Shown here in pieces: positions 17,909 to 27,498 of a DNA stretch of 64,000 nt (positions are counted from its first letter, which is position 1; every line of letters starts with the position of its first letter). The notes under the pieces were generated by a model. The model did not search any database and was not told the origin of the DNA. It saw nothing but the letters and a program-made list of their open reading frames with translations. Source of the DNA: an uncultured Lachnospiraceae bacterium (GTDB lineage Bacteria; Bacillota; Clostridia; Lachnospirales; Lachnospiraceae); contig URMK01000016.1 of NCBI GenBank assembly GCA_900548905.1, positions 1 through 64,000 of the forward strand. Reading direction: 5' to 3'. Both the position numbers and the translations under genes were made by a program.

Positions 17909-20389
17909 TTGCCTGTTATATTGAAATACATTCTCACAAACGTAAAGGAACGAAAAATGCGTACCGTGGTCATGCTGCTTTCTATCCTGCTCTCCTCCAT
18001 GCTGCTTTTTGTGTCTTTTTCCATCGGTGCATCCTATGAAAGTGCCCAAAGGAAAATGGCCCGGGGAATGGCCGGCAGCGCCGTTCTTTCCATTGCCTCA
18101 TCCGATCCTGCCGGCCTTACCGCGCCTGACGCCATCCCCGATCTCCCTTCTGTCCGGGCTTACGTGGGAATCCTGGAGGCCGCGGCCCTCTATCAGGAAA
18201 ATGGCTATTACGAAACCATTGATCTGGTGGCCGCGCCTCTGGAGCAGCTGAACGAAATCAATCCGCCCCGCCTGGTAAGCGGTGAAGAGCTTTCCGGTTT
18301 TACCGGAAACCGCATCCTGCTGCCTGACCGTTTTACCTCCAAATATGGGATTGCAAAAGGAGATACCGTCACGCTGCAGCTGAAGGGAGAGGCCGTGAGC
18401 TTTGAAGCGGCGGATATCGCTGCCTACGATACCGTTTTTCTGCGTCACACAAGAGGAGCCACCGCCCTTCTTCCTATGGAAACCCTGGCCGGGCTCCTCA
18501 GTGCGGGAAACGGCTGCAGCCGGATCCTGGCGGCGCCGGCCGAAGGGGTGACAACACAAGCCCTGAAGCAGGAACTGGAAGCGGCCCTTCCTGACGGTTT
18601 GTATCAGGTAACGGAGGTGGTGGATGAAGCCAGCGTCGCCGCACAAGCCAGGCAGAAATCCATGCCCTTTTTCTTGATCAGCTTTTTCTCTCTCACCATG
18701 AGTATCTTCATCATTTTCAGCAGCTATAAGGTTATTACCCTGGACCGCCTGCCCGTTATCGGCACCTTTCGCAGCATCGGCGCCACCCGGAAAGCGGTTT
18801 CCGGCATCCTTTTGCTGGAAAGCCTCCTGTACGGCTTTACCGGAGGGCTGCTTGGCATACCGTGCGGCATCCTGGTTCTCCGTTTTCTGCTGCAGGGCAT
18901 GGGCGAATCCCTTTCCCAGGGCATCGCCATACCGGTGGTGATATCCCCTGCGGGCATCCTCTGCTCCCTGTCCGTAGCCGTTATCGTCTCCCTTCTGAGC
19001 GCCTGGCTGCCGGTTCACAGGGCAAGCCGTCTGCCGGTCAAAGAAGTGGTGCTTGGTACCGTGGAAGAAAAACAGGTGCCCCGCCCGCTGCTGCTCCTTA
19101 CGGGTGCCGGTCTGTTTCTTCTCTCTATCCTGCTGCCCAAAGCAGCCCCCGATAACCTGCTTTATCCGGCGGGCGCCCTATCTCTGCTGGGACTGCTCTG
19201 TGCGGCAATCATGCTTGTTCCGCTACTGACCAACGCAACGTCCCGGTTTCTGGAATTCCTCTATGGTTTCCTTCCCGGAAACGAAGGCCGGCTCGCTGCC
19301 AGAAACATGAGGGACAACAAAAATATCAACCAGAATGTCACGCTGCTGTTCATCAGCATATCCGCCGTCATTGCCATCCAGGTTGTGGGAAACTTTGTAA
19401 CCACCTACGTAAGCGATGTTTTCAACGGCGCCGCACTGGAGGGTTTTGCGGACGGGACCATGGATCAGGGTTTTGTGGATGCGGTGAAAGCCATGGACGG
19501 AGTGGAGGATGTCCTGCCTCTGTATGTCTTTGACAAGCAGCTGCAGGGAAACGGCCTCTCTTTTTCCCGCCTGGAAGCCGCTCCGGATCTGGAATTATAC
19601 AACGCCATGTTCGCCATTCATTATACCGATCCGACCGGAAAAGAACGGGCGGTTAACGCCTTTGGTTCCGGCCGTGCCATCCTTCTGAGCGAGGACTGTA
19701 TGGATCGCACCGGCTTCTGTGCAGGAGACACCATTACCCTGTCCGACGGAAACGTGCAGAAAGACTATACTGTGGCGGGAAGCTATAAATCCAGGGCCAC
19801 CGATGTGGAAGCCGTCATTCCCTCCGCCTGTGCCGCTGCCGATTTCACCCCTTCGGCTTATGGCTTCCTCGCCTATACCGCTGCCGATCCCGAAGCCGTC
19901 ATGGTACAGATACGCAGCCTTTTCGCCGACACTCCCAACTGGAGCCGGACGGTGGAGGAATTCAATACGGACGCGCTTTCCACCGTCGGCGCCTTCCTGC
20001 AGCCCATGCACAGCATGACCTATTTTATTTTACTTCTGGCTGCCGTAGGCGTGATCAACAACCTGCTGATCAACTATATGCAGAAACGGCGTGTCATCGC
20101 CATGTATAAATCCGTAGGGTTAAGCCGCCGCCAAAACCTGATTATGACCTTGCTGGAAGGGTTTTCCTCGGGTCTGCTGGGCGCCCTGCTCGCTATGGTT
20201 ATCTCCTGGCAGGAAATACAGACAATCTTTCTCGTAGCCGGTCCGAAAATATCCATGTCCCCCCGTCTGCAAGCCTCCGACTTTCTGGCCGCCGGACTGA
20301 TGGGAATCCTGGTAACACTGCTCGGCTCCGCCGTCCCTGTCTGGAAAAGCCGCCGTATGCACCTGATAGAAGAAATAAAATTTGAATAA
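17909..20389 (+). CDS. FtsX-like ABC transporter permease (826 aa)
   Basis: Membrane subunit of an FtsX/MacB-type exporter. The first span is at about 17-40, followed by a large outside domain; three spans carry FRSIGATRKAV. Two extra hydrophobic segments follow in the middle (RPLLLLTGAGLFLLSILL and LLGLLCAAIMLVPLL). The second half has a further span, an outside domain, and three C-terminal spans with MYKSVGLSRRQ. This gives about ten spans rather than the eight of the permease at 68-2608. The start is TTG at 17909, supported by AAGGAGG seven bases upstream. Its ATPase follows 19 bases after the stop. The adjacent two-component pair suggests induction by an envelope-active compound. Confidence 0.92.
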   Translation: MPVILKYILTNVKERKMRTVVMLLSILLSSMLLFVSFSIGASYESAQRKMARGMAGSAVLSIASSDPAGLTAPDAIPDLPSVRAYVGILEAAALYQENGYYETIDLVAAPLEQLNEINPPRLVSGEELSGFTGNRILLPDRFTSKYGIAKGDTVTLQLKGEAVSFEAADIAAYDTVFLRHTRGATALLPMETLAGLLSAGNGCSRILAAPAEGVTTQALKQELEAALPDGLYQVTEVVDEASVAAQARQKSMPFFLISFFSLTMSIFIIFSSYKVITLDRLPVIGTFRSIGATRKAVSGILLLESLLYGFTGGLLGIPCGILVLRFLLQGMGESLSQGIAIPVVISPAGILCSLSVAVIVSLLSAWLPVHRASRLPVKEVVLGTVEEKQVPRPLLLLTGAGLFLLSILLPKAAPDNLLYPAGALSLLGLLCAAIMLVPLLTNATSRFLEFLYGFLPGNEGRLAARNMRDNKNINQNVTLLFISISAVIAIQVVGNFVTTYVSDVFNGAALEGFADGTMDQGFVDAVKAMDGVEDVLPLYVFDKQLQGNGLSFSRLEAAPDLELYNAMFAIHYTDPTGKERAVNAFGSGRAILLSEDCMDRTGFCAGDTITLSDGNVQKDYTVAGSYKSRATDVEAVIPSACAAADFTPSAYGFLAYTAADPEAVMVQIRSLFADTPNWSRTVEEFNTDALSTVGAFLQPMHSMTYFILLLAAVGVINNLLINYMQKRRVIAMYKSVGLSRRQNLIMTLLEGFSSGLLGALLAMVISWQEIQTIFLVAGPKISMSPRLQASDFLAAGLMGILVTLLGSAVPVWKSRRMHLIEEIKFE

Positions 20390-20408
20390 GAAAGCGAAGG
20401 CAGATACT

Positions 20409-21092
20409 ATGAAAGCAGAAAAAAACATTGCCGTGGAAGGCAGACATCTTGTCAAAGATTTTAATCCGGGCGGCACCCCCACAAAGGTGCTCAAAGACGT
20501 TTCCCTTAAGGTGGCGCAGGGGGAATTCGCAGCCATCATGGGGCCTTCCGGCTCCGGAAAAAGCACGCTCCTCTATATCCTGGGCGGCCTGGACTCCCCC
20601 ACGTCCGGATCCGTCCTTCTCAACGGAACCGATATTTCCCGGTTTGACGATGCAAAAATGAGCCGGATCCGCAGACAGAAAATCGGGTTTGTTTTTCAGT
20701 TTTACAACCTCATACCCAACCTGAGCGTGGAAGAAAACATCCTGCTCCCCCTGCTGCTGGACGGCAGGAAAAAGCAGGAATATAAAAAGGATCTGGAACA
20801 CATCCTGGATGTCGTGGGCCTCTCCCACCGCCGAAGGCATACCCCCCGGGAATTATCCGGCGGCCAGCAGCAGCGGGTGGCCATCGCCAGAGCCTTGATC
20901 GGCAGGCCCGAAATCCTTTTTGCCGACGAGCCTACCGGCAACCTGGACACCGGAACCGGTACGGAAATCATGGGGCTTCTCCGGGAAATTAACCGGGACA
21001 GCGGCCAGACTATCCTCATGGTCACCCACTCGCCGGAAGCCGCGGAAAGCAGCAGCCGGATTATAACGGTGCGGGACGGGGTTATCTGTTGA
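20409..21092 (+). CDS. ABC transporter ATP-binding protein (227 aa)
   Basis: ATPase partner of the preceding FtsX permease. Walker A GPSGSGKST is at 45-53, signature LSGGQQQR at 149-156, Walker B FADEPTGNLD at about 171-180, and the switch histidine at 207. A longer frame exists from a TTG overlapping the permease stop, but ATG at 20409 has GAAGG at 8 bases and gives the normal family N-terminus. It is a homologue of the ATPase at 2608-3294. The gene ends in a region of nested dyads. Confidence 0.92.
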   Translation: MKAEKNIAVEGRHLVKDFNPGGTPTKVLKDVSLKVAQGEFAAIMGPSGSGKSTLLYILGGLDSPTSGSVLLNGTDISRFDDAKMSRIRRQKIGFVFQFYNLIPNLSVEENILLPLLLDGRKKQEYKKDLEHILDVVGLSHRRRHTPRELSGGQQQRVAIARALIGRPEILFADEPTGNLDTGTGTEIMGLLREINRDSGQTILMVTHSPEAAESSSRIITVRDGVIC

Positions 21093-21105
21093 TATATCGT
21101 CCAAA

Positions 21106-21194
21106 AGGCCGGACAGCTTATAACAAAGAAACGTAACTGTTCAATACCCTCACAGTTACAAAGAAACAACAATTGCAGGCGGCCTGTCCGGCCT
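21106..21194. repeat. Nested inverted repeats (contains GTAACTGTT palindrome copy 1)
   Basis: Outer arms AGGCCGGACAG (21106-21116) and CTGTCCGGCCT (21184-21194) are perfect complements. Inside lies GTAACTGT (21133-21140) with ACAGTTAC (21152-21159). The inner palindrome recurs at 50872-50897 and 56703-56737. Placed between convergent genes, the structure may end both transcripts, though it lacks T-runs. Confidence 0.6.
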
Positions 21195-21218
21195 GAAGCG
21201 TATTTTCCCTTCTATGCC

Positions 21219-22094
21219 TTACAGCGTTCGATCAAGGAACTCCAGAATCCTCTGTGACATCTCCTCCTGGTAAAATTCCATCCCCATATGCCCGGCCCCC
21301 TGTATGCGGTAATATTCCACAGGCACCTTATTCTGTGTCAGAACCTCATAAAAGGCATCACTGCCTGAAATATCCACCAGCGTATCCCCGGTTCCGTGGG
21401 CCAGGAAAAACGGAACCGTATTCTCATTGACATAGTACTGTGCTTCCATTTTTGCCGCCCTTTCGGGTTCCGTCTCCGGATCAAAGCCCAGAAGCTCGAC
21501 TGTGCGGGAATCGCCTGTGGTTTCCGGCAGCGGCACTCCGTCCATGGACTGCCGTGCCGGTTTCCGTCTCAGGGCTGCGGGACCATAATAATTTACCACA
21601 GCCGATACCCGGCTGGACTGTTCCTGATATTCTCCCACATCAAAGGCAGAAATACCGTTTGTGACACCCACCATAGCTGCCAGATTACCGCCGGCGGATT
21701 CGCCTCCGACAGCGATCCGATCCGAATCAATCCTGAATTCACCGGCATGTGCCCTCAAAAAACGGAGCGCTTTTTTGGCATCCTCGATTTGCGCCGGAAA
21801 ATGGGCGCTGTTGGACAGCCGGTATTCAATACTCGCCGCCGCATATCCCCTTTTTGCAAAATAGGTCAGCCATGGAATATAAGCGGAACGTTCCATCGTT
21901 GCAAAACCTCCTCCGCAAAGCCAAATAAACAACGGTCTTTTCTCTCCCTCCGTCGGTCTGAAGGGCAGAAGGAGATCCAGCTTCAGATCCTTATAGTTAT
22001 AAAAAGGAAACCAGTAAGGCACCCTGGCGAACGTGATGCCGGACAGCAAAGTGATCGGCGTACCGGTCAATGGTACATAAATATTTTTTTTCAT
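21219..22094 (-). CDS. Alpha/beta hydrolase, esterase/lipase type (291 aa)
   Basis: Cytoplasmic serine esterase of the HSL/BD-FAE-like group. The oxyanion segment is LCGGGFA (a Cys replacing the usual His of HGGG), the nucleophile elbow is GGESAGG with Ser133, and the likely acid and base are Asp237 (GTGDTLVDI) and His269 (GAGHMGM). BD-FAE-type enzymes deacylate plant oligosaccharides, which would fit the sugar-uptake neighbourhood; this is inference. ATG follows GGAGGCTTTCCT. It is divergent from the binding protein of transporter 1, with a 225-bp gap that contains operator-like dyads. Confidence 0.87.
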   Translation of the reverse strand: MKKNIYVPLTGTPITLLSGITFARVPYWFPFYNYKDLKLDLLLPFRPTEGEKRPLFIWLCGGGFATMERSAYIPWLTYFAKRGYAAASIEYRLSNSAHFPAQIEDAKKALRFLRAHAGEFRIDSDRIAVGGESAGGNLAAMVGVTNGISAFDVGEYQEQSSRVSAVVNYYGPAALRRKPARQSMDGVPLPETTGDSRTVELLGFDPETEPERAAKMEAQYYVNENTVPFFLAHGTGDTLVDISGSDAFYEVLTQNKVPVEYYRIQGAGHMGMEFYQEEMSQRILEFLDRTL

Positions 22095-22197
22095 AGGAAA
22101 GCCTCCTTCACAGAAAATGATATAATAAGGGAATGAACGGTGACATAATAAGTATAAAAACTGTGCCGCCTGAAAAACAGAACAAAGCTGTCCCCTT

Positions 22198-22221
22198 TTG
22201 ACAGTATTGTGTCAATTGACA
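22198..22221. promoter_or_regulatory. TTGACA dyad/direct-repeat operator candidate
   Basis: TTGACA (22198-22203) and TGTCAA (22210-22215) form a perfect 6-bp dyad with a 6-nt centre, immediately followed by a second TTGACA (22216-22221). The cluster sits in the divergent gap about 100 bases before the sugar-binding lipoprotein. The TTGACA copies could also serve as -35 boxes, but no good -10 was seen at the correct spacing. Confidence 0.4.
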
Positions 22222-22319
22222 GCAGAATCGTTCTTTTATCAAACGAAGGCTTCCCATAAAATAAACTTACCATCAGAGGAACGGTTCCACCGTACGATTC
22301 AGAAAGAGAGGAATTTACT

Positions 22320-23897
22320 ATGAAAAAGAAAGTGTTAGCGCTTATACTCGCTGCGGCTGTGACAATCGGCCTCACAGCCTGCGGCGGTAAGGACAGCGGG
22401 AGTCCGTCGGGTACCGCATCTGCCTCCGCCGGGCAATCCGGGACAACGGAGGCCGGCAGTTCAGAGGCCGGGAATACCGATACACCGGAAGAATATTATT
22501 TTGAAGAATTGCAGCATTTGGTTGTGGCATTCCCTACCTGGACAGGCGCGCCGGCGGATTTGGAGATGGTCACGGAAAAGGTCAATGAGATTTTACGGGC
22601 AAAATATAATATAGAAGTGGAATTCCAGATCAGCGACTCCGGATCCTATAAGCAGAATATGACACTCGCGCTTTCCAGCGGGGAACAAATAGACATCCTG
22701 AGCACCCTGTTTGCAAGCTATTCCAATATGGTAAACCAGGGGTATCTGATGGATCTGGAAGAGGAGGATTTGCTTCAAACCTATGGACAGGGAATCATCG
22801 AAGTCCTCGGCCAGGAATATATCGACGCCTGTCGCGTGGGCGGGATTCTCTACGGACTCACCAATACCCGCGATTATGCATCGGGCCGCGGTTGTATAGC
22901 AGTGGGCACGGAATATCTGGACGCTGTCGGTTATGAAGCACCCTCAGATGCCGGTGAAATCATTAAAATTACCGAAGAAGAGCTGAATGATATTTTTGCA
23001 AAGCTCCATGCAGAGTACCCGGACCTTGAGGTATACCGCCCTGCGGCGAACGACCTTGTTCAGCAGACAATGATCGATCAGATTGGCGGCGACAACTTCG
23101 GTGTCCTTCTTGGAACAAGCGACGAGCTAAAGATCATTAACCTGTTTGAGTCCGATGAATATATGAATTTCTGCAAGAGAGTATATAACTGGAACCAGCT
23201 CGGCTATATCAGCAAGGATGCCGCTGCCGATACCACCAATGTGGGAACTTTGGTAAAAGAAAATGTTCTGATGGCCTACGGCACCGGCGGCAAACCCGGC
23301 AGCAAGGTGCAGGAATCCACCGGGGACGGACGGGATATGACCATCTTCCAGACCAGGGCGGATTACATCTCTTCCTCCTCCATATCAAGCTATCCCTGGG
23401 TTATGCCCATAACGACAGCCAGCCCCGAAGCATCCATGGTTCTGTTAAATGAACTGTATACCAATCCTGTGCTTTCCGACCTCATCATTTACGGTATCGA
23501 AGGGACGCATTATGAAATTACGGAGGATGGTTTTCTGGATGCCAACGCCGGTACAAGCCCGGATACCTACTCCACGTTAAACTGGCTGTATCCCAATCAG
23601 TTCGCCAGCACCGTCCTGGTGGGAAATACGGCGGATCTGTGGGATCGTACCAGGAAATTTAATGAGGAAGCAATTAAATCCCCCGCCATGGGATTTGCCT
23701 TTGACAGCACAACAATCACAACAGAACTCACGGCGGTAACTAATGTGTATGAAGAATACCAGAAGAGCCTGGAATACGGCTTCGTGGATCCGGAAGTGGG
23801 AATTCCTGAAATGCTGGAAAAAATGAACAATGCAGGGCTTGCGAAAATCATTGCTGAAAAACAGGCACAGCTGGATGCCTGGGCGGCGGCTAAATAA
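22320..23897 (+). CDS. Sugar-binding lipoprotein of ABC transporter 1 (525 aa)
   Basis: Extracellular solute-binding protein of the large LplA/YtcQ-like type (family 1). The lipoprotein signal MKKKVLALILAAAVTIGLTAC has its lipid-attached Cys at 21, followed by a Ser/Gly/Thr-rich linker. It would capture an oligosaccharide or glycoside for the permeases at 27499-29432. GAGAGG precedes ATG. Unlike transporters 2 and 3, this gene is separated from its permeases by the oppositely oriented YesN/YesM genes and ends at a bidirectional terminator. Confidence 0.9.
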   Translation: MKKKVLALILAAAVTIGLTACGGKDSGSPSGTASASAGQSGTTEAGSSEAGNTDTPEEYYFEELQHLVVAFPTWTGAPADLEMVTEKVNEILRAKYNIEVEFQISDSGSYKQNMTLALSSGEQIDILSTLFASYSNMVNQGYLMDLEEEDLLQTYGQGIIEVLGQEYIDACRVGGILYGLTNTRDYASGRGCIAVGTEYLDAVGYEAPSDAGEIIKITEEELNDIFAKLHAEYPDLEVYRPAANDLVQQTMIDQIGGDNFGVLLGTSDELKIINLFESDEYMNFCKRVYNWNQLGYISKDAAADTTNVGTLVKENVLMAYGTGGKPGSKVQESTGDGRDMTIFQTRADYISSSSISSYPWVMPITTASPEASMVLLNELYTNPVLSDLIIYGIEGTHYEITEDGFLDANAGTSPDTYSTLNWLYPNQFASTVLVGNTADLWDRTRKFNEEAIKSPAMGFAFDSTTITTELTAVTNVYEEYQKSLEYGFVDPEVGIPEMLEKMNNAGLAKIIAEKQAQLDAWAAAK

Positions 23898-23911
23898 CTA
23901 AAATAATGTAT

Positions 23912-23956
23912 AAAAAAGGAACCGGTGAGGCTTTCAAAGCTTCAACGGTTCTTTTA
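23912..23956. terminator. Bidirectional terminator
   Basis: An interrupted long stem (AAGGAACCG..TGA..GCTT with AAGC..TCA..CGGTTCTT) flanked by A-rich and T-rich runs separates the convergent binding-protein and YesN-type genes. Confidence 0.75.
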
Positions 23957-23976
23957 CTGACAATCGTTCTGGTACG

Positions 23977-25554
23977 TCATCCCCTGAATTTCCTCGGCGT
24001 CACCCCCGTAAAACGCCTGAACTGCCTGGAAAAATAAGAAATATTCTGAAATCCGCATCTGGTTGCTATCTCGCTGATGCTCCGATCCGTTCCCGCCAGC
24101 ATCCGTTTCGCCTCTTCTATCCGTTCATAAATAATGTAGTTGGTCAATGAAAAACCGGTCTCGCGCTTGAACAGATGGGACAGATAATCCGGCGTAAGAT
24201 ATACCATGGCCGCCAGCGCTTCCCGGGTCAGCTCCTGATCCAGATGGGCATGGATATAGTTTTTAACACTTATCACAGCCGCATCCCGGTTCGATGCATT
24301 CAAGCCGTATTCCTCATACAGCTTCAGCACTGCACCGACCCAGTCCCGCAGATTCTGGATGGATGAGCAGGCCTGATCCACGGAAAACTGCGCGATCTGT
24401 TTCTGGAACAGGGGCAGAGCATCCTCATTTGCGGTTTCCATGCAGCGGAACAAGGTCTGCAGAAAGCTGTAATAAAAATGGGACAGCGTGTCCCTTGTTA
24501 TACTCCGCGAATGCTGCAGTGTATTCAGAAACATATCCGCTTCCGACGCAAGATTGCCGATCTTGCGGGAAAGCAGCAGATCGCTCCAGCGCTTCGCAGA
24601 AAAAGCGACCTCCGCCCCTGCCGCCTCTCCTTTCGCGTACTCCGCAAGATCAAATACATGATTTTCCAGCGAAACATTTTTCATCGCCGCATCCTGCAAA
24701 GCTTTCAATGTTTCCTGGAAATCCGAAATCCTGCACCCGGAAGCGGCAATGTAAAAGTTGAATGTATTGGGAAAATGGGGCACAAAATCCGTCAGTGCCT
24801 GCGTGCACCGGGACAGCAGGGCTTCCCTGCTGCGCCCCGCTTCAGGCAGCGGCAGAAAGTAAAACTGTCTGCTGCGGCGTACCGCCACCGGGATTTCTTC
24901 TCTGTTATAAAAATATTCCCTGACAATATTTTTAAGCAGAAACTCATAGAGGTCTTTTTCCACAGGAAGCTTCTCCATGCCGTTGCACTGGATTAAAAGA
25001 ACCAGATAGGAAAGTTCCGCGGCCGCGGGGTTGAGATTGCGCAGATTCAGTTCACTTGCAATCCCCTCTTTCCGGCTGGAAACAGCGCCTTCGGAAAGGT
25101 CCAGCCAGAACAGCTCCCACAAATACAGCTCGCTTTCTTTCCAGTAATTGGCCTGCTCGGTATTCAGCCTGGCATTTTTCTGCTGCCGGTACTGATTGAC
25201 CGCTTTCGTGACAACAGCCAGAAGTTCCTCCTCTCCCACCGGTTTTAACAGATAATCAATGCTTGTCAGCCGCATGGCCTTTGAAACATATTCAAATTTG
25301 GCATAGGCGGTCAGAAAAATACAGATCGTATGAAACCCCTGCTGCCGGATATGATCCAAAAGCTCCAGCCCGCTGCCGCCGGGCATTTCTATATCCAGGA
25401 TCATAATGGCAATGCTGTGTGCCGCAAAATATTCCAGGGCCTGCGTCATGTTATACGCACAGAAGATCTCATCGAACACCGGGCCCTTCTGTGCTATTTT
25501 TTTCTTTGTGCCTTCCGCGCTGTAATATTCGTCATCTACAATCAATAAGTTCAT
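23977..25554 (-). CDS. yesN: YesN-type response regulator, REC-AraC (525 aa)
   Basis: Two-component transcription factor controlling carbohydrate genes. The N-terminal receiver has Asp7-Asp8 in LLIVDDE and phospho-acceptor Asp54 in MILDIEMPG; the C-terminal about 100 residues hold two AraC helix-turn-helices (LTREALAAMVYLTPDYLSHLF and SISEIATRCGFQNISYFSRQF). The long middle domain is typical. ATG at 25554 is chosen over the longer frame because AAGGGG precedes it and the receiver starts directly. It is downstream of the YesM-like kinase (37-bp gap) in one operon. Its likely targets are the flanking transporter 1 genes. Confidence 0.92.
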   Translation of the reverse strand: MNLLIVDDEYYSAEGTKKKIAQKGPVFDEIFCAYNMTQALEYFAAHSIAIMILDIEMPGGSGLELLDHIRQQGFHTICIFLTAYAKFEYVSKAMRLTSIDYLLKPVGEEELLAVVTKAVNQYRQQKNARLNTEQANYWKESELYLWELFWLDLSEGAVSSRKEGIASELNLRNLNPAAAELSYLVLLIQCNGMEKLPVEKDLYEFLLKNIVREYFYNREEIPVAVRRSRQFYFLPLPEAGRSREALLSRCTQALTDFVPHFPNTFNFYIAASGCRISDFQETLKALQDAAMKNVSLENHVFDLAEYAKGEAAGAEVAFSAKRWSDLLLSRKIGNLASEADMFLNTLQHSRSITRDTLSHFYYSFLQTLFRCMETANEDALPLFQKQIAQFSVDQACSSIQNLRDWVGAVLKLYEEYGLNASNRDAAVISVKNYIHAHLDQELTREALAAMVYLTPDYLSHLFKRETGFSLTNYIIYERIEEAKRMLAGTDRSISEIATRCGFQNISYFSRQFRRFTGVTPRKFRG

Positions 25555-25591
25555 CGATACCCCTTTTCTACAGGCCCTGCCGCACTGCATC

Positions 25592-27283
25592 TTAATATGG
25601 CTGATAAGGGAACTCCATATCTATCTGCGCCCCTTCCCCCGGACGGTTACAGAACCAAAACCGGGCATCGGGAAAAATATGGCGCATTCTGAAAATCACA
25701 TTTGTCATTCCGATATGCGAAGTATCTCCCGGCGCCGGATAAGATGGGGCTGTGATTCGTTCCAGCATTTTCGGTGAAAACCCCCTTCCGCTGTCCCAGA
25801 TACAGATATGCAGCCGGATTTCCTCTTCTGTTTCATAGGAGGTGACGTCTATATGCATTTCCAGAACCTTCCCCATCACTACCTCATATTTGATTGTATT
25901 TTCAATAAAATTCAGAATGAGCAGCGGAACAACCGTGGCCTGGCGGAAGGCATCAGGACAGTTTGCATAGAGGGCCAGACAGCCCGGATAACGGATTTCC
26001 GACATTTCCACATAATTTTTGACCAGCTGCAGATCTTCATAAAGCGGAACCGTCTGACCGGAGGACAGCGTATAACGCAGATGTCTGCTGAGATCCATCA
26101 GCATGGAACGGGACAGCTCCAGATGCTCCGGTTCCGAAAGCTGGTAGGCCGTATTCAGGCAGTTAATCATAAAATGCGGTGTGACCTGTTGTTTCAAATA
26201 CTGGTTTTCCAACTGCTGATACTGAAGCTTCTCTTCATATACATCAATTTTCAGGTTTTTGATTTCCGTCACCATTTCATTAAAAGTCTTTGACATCTGC
26301 CGGTATTCTTTCAGCTGCCCGGAAATGGAAATATGATTTTCCAGGTTGCCTTCCGAGACTTCTTCCAACGCCTTTGTCAGATTCGTAACGGGCCAGATGA
26401 TCTGCTTTTTCACAAAAAATACAAGAGCTAAACAGATAAGCAGAAACAAAGCCGTTGTAATCAGAACATCCCTGTTTAAAGCGGCATTGAGCGCCTGCAC
26501 TTCCGAATAAGGCAGCATCCTCGTCAGGTACAGCGCGCCGTTGGAAAGGGGCTGCTGAACGAGGAACATTTTCCGTCCGTCTATGTTTTTAATTGCATAA
26601 GTATCGGTAAGGACTTCAAAATCCAATGTCACCGGCTCTGTATCCAGGCCAAACAAACGATTCTCCTGTGTGGTTACGTACAAATCCACCCTGTCGGAAC
26701 CGGTATCCGTAAGAGACCCGATTAACGAAGGGATGCCAACCAGTGCTCCCAGCCGTGCGCCCCCTATGTTAATAAAGCGGATCAGATAACAGGAACCGTT
26801 TATCTCCATAATTTCCCAATCCCTGGATTTGTCTTCCCCGGAAATCTCTTTTCTGAGTGTATTCTGCAAAACCACGCTGATATTTGCAATCTGGTTAGAG
26901 AACAGGAAGGTATCATTTTCCGGCAGATAAAACAAAAAACCGTCCGCCGTATATACGGATAACGCACTGGTTAAATCCTTATTCAGATGATACAGACAGC
27001 TGTACCAGGAAGTGGATCCAAAATCTCCGTATATCAGGTTTGTATAATCCGCATTGTCAATCGCAACCGTATAGAGAAAGGTCTCCATACGATCCAGCTC
27101 CGTATCAATCTGCTTTTCATACAGCACCACCGTGTCCTGTGTGTTGTGATATACATGATCCAGCAATACCGATACCGCCCTGTGATTGTTGAAGGCTATG
27201 AGCGCAAGAAAAAATAAAAGGACGGCAAACAAAAGAAAAAGCGTATAGGTGTTGACGGATAATTGCTGCAGTTTCTTCTTCAT
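25592..27283 (-). CDS. yesM: YesM-type sensor histidine kinase (563 aa)
   Basis: Membrane kinase partner of the YesN-like regulator. A span lies at about 13-33, then an outside domain of about 240 residues, a second span (VLITTALFLLICLALVFFVKK), HAMP, and a coiled-coil. The phospho-His motif is VTPHFMINCLNTAYQL, a variant of the usual QPHFLYNTLN of this family. The ATPase domain has NFIENTIKYEV and WDSGRGFSP. It probably senses the sugar, or the loaded binding protein of transporter 1. ATG is preceded by GGAGG. A clear sigma-A-type promoter lies upstream. Confidence 0.92.
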   Translation of the reverse strand: MKKKLQQLSVNTYTLFLLFAVLLFFLALIAFNNHRAVSVLLDHVYHNTQDTVVLYEKQIDTELDRMETFLYTVAIDNADYTNLIYGDFGSTSWYSCLYHLNKDLTSALSVYTADGFLFYLPENDTFLFSNQIANISVVLQNTLRKEISGEDKSRDWEIMEINGSCYLIRFINIGGARLGALVGIPSLIGSLTDTGSDRVDLYVTTQENRLFGLDTEPVTLDFEVLTDTYAIKNIDGRKMFLVQQPLSNGALYLTRMLPYSEVQALNAALNRDVLITTALFLLICLALVFFVKKQIIWPVTNLTKALEEVSEGNLENHISISGQLKEYRQMSKTFNEMVTEIKNLKIDVYEEKLQYQQLENQYLKQQVTPHFMINCLNTAYQLSEPEHLELSRSMLMDLSRHLRYTLSSGQTVPLYEDLQLVKNYVEMSEIRYPGCLALYANCPDAFRQATVVPLLILNFIENTIKYEVVMGKVLEMHIDVTSYETEEEIRLHICIWDSGRGFSPKMLERITAPSYPAPGDTSHIGMTNVIFRMRHIFPDARFWFCNRPGEGAQIDMEFPYQPY

Positions 27284-27331
27284 TCCATCCTCCGTTTGTG
27301 CATATTGCCGGTTCCGTGCCTTGTAATTATC

Positions 27332-27360
27332 AGTGTAGTCATTCCTTTTTACAATGTCAA
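27332..27360 (-). promoter_or_regulatory. Promoter of the yesM-yesN pair
   Basis: On the minus strand TTGACA (27355-27360) and TACACT (27332-27337) are spaced by 17 bp, about 50 bases before the kinase ATG. A consensus -35 suggests constitutive expression of the sensor pair. Confidence 0.75.
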
Positions 27361-27435
27361 GAAATGCAGATTATAATGTCCGGATAATACCAATACAAGT
27401 CAGGATTGTTGTTTTTTGTGTCGGGACAGGCAGGT

Positions 27436-27441
27436 TATAAT
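27436..27441 (+). promoter_or_regulatory. -10 box of the transporter 1 permease operon
   Basis: TATAAT with no good -35 at 17 bp (TTTTTG at 27413-27418), consistent with activator dependence, for example on the YesN-like regulator. GACAGGCAG (about 27424) and CTGCCTGT (about 27473) form an inverted repeat around it. Confidence 0.45.
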
Positions 27442-27498
27442 CAGGATACAGACGGCAGCAAATCTGACAGGCTGCCTGTTGTAACGAAAGGAGTATCC

